Part shown: positions 5,540 through 6,265 of the stretch, piece by piece | How positions within the stretch are numbered: position 1 is the stretch's first letter | How the letters are laid out: each line of letters starts with the position of its first letter | NCBI GenBank assembly: GCA_009910795.1 | Contig: VMEE01000013.1 | Location: forward strand, 1 to 6,265 | Source of the DNA: Dehalobacter sp. CP | Lineage (GTDB): Bacteria > Bacillota_B > Desulfitobacteriia > Desulfitobacteriales > Syntrophobotulaceae | DNA: 6,265 nucleotides | Reading direction: 5' to 3' | Translations under genes and position numbers: made by a program | The notes under the pieces: model-generated | What the model saw: the letters and a program-made list of their open reading frames with translations, nothing else | Databases searched by the model: none | What the model was told of the DNA's origin: nothing

Positions 5540-6085
5540 ATGAGGACATTTATCGCGATTAATTTTAATCAGGATGTAAAGAACCGTTTAATTAACATTG
5601 AGAGAAGTTTAAAGAACATGTCTGAAAAAGGCAGATTCACTTCCAAAGACAATCTGCATCTGACCCTTATCTTTCTTGGCGAAATTGCAGAAGAAAGAGT
5701 AAAACTCGCACAGTTGTGTGTGAAGAATATTTCGGCACCTGAGTTCGACATGGTTGTTAACAGGTTAGGAAGATTCAAAAGACCTGAAGGTGATATATAC
5801 TGGGCAGGTATAGAGACTAGCCCGGTTTTGACTTCAATCTATAGCCAGCTCTACAGTAACCTGAATTCATATGATTTCTATATTAAGGATAGTGAATATG
5901 TACCGCACCTCACGCTTGCAAGAGATTATGTCCTGAAGGACGAAGAGGTAATGGAAAAGTACAAAGAAGGTTTTGAGAAGATAACAATACAAGTTGAAAA
6001 CATACAACTCATGAAATCTGAGATGATTGATAACAAACTTACATACACTGCACTTTATACAAAGGAGCTGGATTCAGCTAAATAA
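5540..6085 (+). CDS. thpR: RNA 2',3'-cyclic phosphodiesterase (2H phosphoesterase, LigT family)
   Basis: A 181-residue cytoplasmic enzyme of the 2H superfamily. Family members open 2',3'-cyclic phosphates on RNA ends to 2'-phosphates, and some ligate tRNA halves in vitro; the physiological role in bacteria is poorly defined. The two signature HxT motifs are HLTL at 40-43 and HLTL at 123-126, which face each other in the active site. MRTFIAINF at the N-terminus, FLGE after the first motif and VPHLTLARD around the second are typical, and the length matches the usual 175-190 residues. The frame is open from an ATG at 5489, but that codon is at the end of the upstream terminator and before this gene's own promoter. 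The ATG at 5540 has AAGGAG 8 nt upstream and starts at the normal family N-terminus. It is monocistronic between two terminators. Confidence 0.92.
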   Translation: MRTFIAINFNQDVKNRLINIERSLKNMSEKGRFTSKDNLHLTLIFLGEIAEERVKLAQLCVKNISAPEFDMVVNRLGRFKRPEGDIYWAGIETSPVLTSIYSQLYSNLNSYDFYIKDSEYVPHLTLARDYVLKDEEVMEKYKEGFEKITIQVENIQLMKSEMIDNKLTYTALYTKELDSAK

Positions 6086-6121
6086 TATCAAATTCGTCTA
6101 TGTATAGGTGAATTGCATACT

Positions 6122-6155
6122 AAAAGAGCATCAGAATCTGCCTGATGCTCTTTTT
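6122..6155. terminator. strong terminator between convergent genes (thpR and the right-edge gene)
   Basis: A perfect 13-bp stem, AAAAGAGCATCAG (6122-6134) with CTGATGCTCTTTT (6142-6154), a 7-nt loop AATCTGC, and five T on the plus strand (6151-6155). The four A at the left arm give a short T run on the minus strand, so it may also stop the convergent gene, whose stop codon is 18 nt to the right. Confidence 0.88.
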
Positions 6156-6173
6156 GCTTTGTAATTACTTATT

Positions 6174-6265
6174 TTATCTGTCTATCTTTACAGTCTTCTT
6201 AAGTTCAAGCGACTTTTCTATGGCATTCATCACTAATACCGGCATTAAAAGCTCATCATCTGAAA
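6174..6265 (-). CDS. 3' end of a convergent gene, possibly a Gfo/Idh/MocA-type oxidoreductase (last 29 residues)
   Basis: A minus-strand frame enters from the right edge and ends at the TAA at 6176-6174. The visible tail, which includes ELLMPVLVMNAIEKSLELKK and ends TVKIDR, reads like real protein. A stretch of small hydrophobic residues followed by AIEKSLELKKTVKI resembles the last helix and strand of Gfo/Idh/MocA dehydrogenases (often '...AIxxSxxTGKPVxL'). This is a weak match from only 29 residues, so the family is tentative. The position directly behind a strong terminator shared with thpR supports a genuine convergent gene end. The other two minus-strand frames at the edge close within a few codons. 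Confidence 0.6.
   Translation of the reverse strand, partial: SDDELLMPVLVMNAIEKSLELKKTVKIDR

Noticed and set aside
5489..6085. ATG at 5489 as the thpR start
   Set aside because: It is at the end of the upstream terminator and before the thpR promoter; the ATG at 5540 has AAGGAG and the family N-terminus.
6122..6155. Perfect inverted repeat as a mobile-element end or attachment site
   Set aside because: The stem-loop plus T run between convergent gene ends is fully explained as a terminator; there is no transposase or target duplication.

Overview
The window looks like the chromosome of an anaerobic, low-GC Gram-positive bacterium, most probably a member of the Clostridia. The evidence is AT-rich DNA, strong AGGAGG-type ribosome binding sites, sigma-A-like promoters, a Gram-positive-style lipoprotein, and a ferredoxin-dependent 2-oxoacid oxidoreductase, an oxygen-sensitive enzyme typical of strict anaerobes. 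I cannot name the species. I see no mobile element, CRISPR array, tRNA or rRNA.

Left part, minus strand (1-2436, read right to left). An operon starts at a promoter near 2495-2468. It encodes a P-loop NTPase of unknown role, then three subunits of a 2-oxoacid:ferredoxin oxidoreductase of the VOR (branched-chain 2-oxoacid) type. These are the two-cluster ferredoxin subunit (delta), the alpha subunit, and the beta subunit, which runs off the left edge. The fourth (gamma) subunit is not in the window and would be expected just beyond it. Spacing is tight: 41 nt, then 7 nt, then a 1-nt TAATG overlap.

Middle part, plus strand (2534-4819). Diverging from the same 155-bp intergenic region is a two-gene operon: an XRE-type helix-turn-helix regulator fused to a cupin domain, overlapping by ATGA with an AMP-forming acyl-CoA synthetase of the medium-chain (ACSM-like) type. 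Together the two arms look like one metabolic module. The ligase makes an acyl-CoA from a free (probably branched or aromatic) acid. VOR interconverts acyl-CoA + CO2 + reduced ferredoxin with the 2-oxoacid, linking it to amino acids such as valine, leucine, isoleucine or phenylalanine. The HTH-cupin protein is the obvious candidate regulator of both arms. The direction of flux and the exact substrate are inference.

Right part (4820-6265). An AT-rich spacer with two adjacent palindromes and a promoter leads to a single-gene unit for a small lipoprotein of unknown function, closed by an intrinsic terminator. A promoter starts 2 nt after that terminator and drives thpR (RNA 2',3'-cyclic phosphodiesterase, 2H family). 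A strong hairpin terminator separates thpR from the 3' end of a convergent minus-strand gene, perhaps a Gfo/Idh/MocA-type oxidoreductase, which enters from the right edge.

Several start codons were moved from the longest possible reading frame because ribosome binding sites and promoters clearly favour internal ATGs: the ferredoxin subunit at 1714, the NTPase at 2436, the regulator at 2592 and thpR at 5540.
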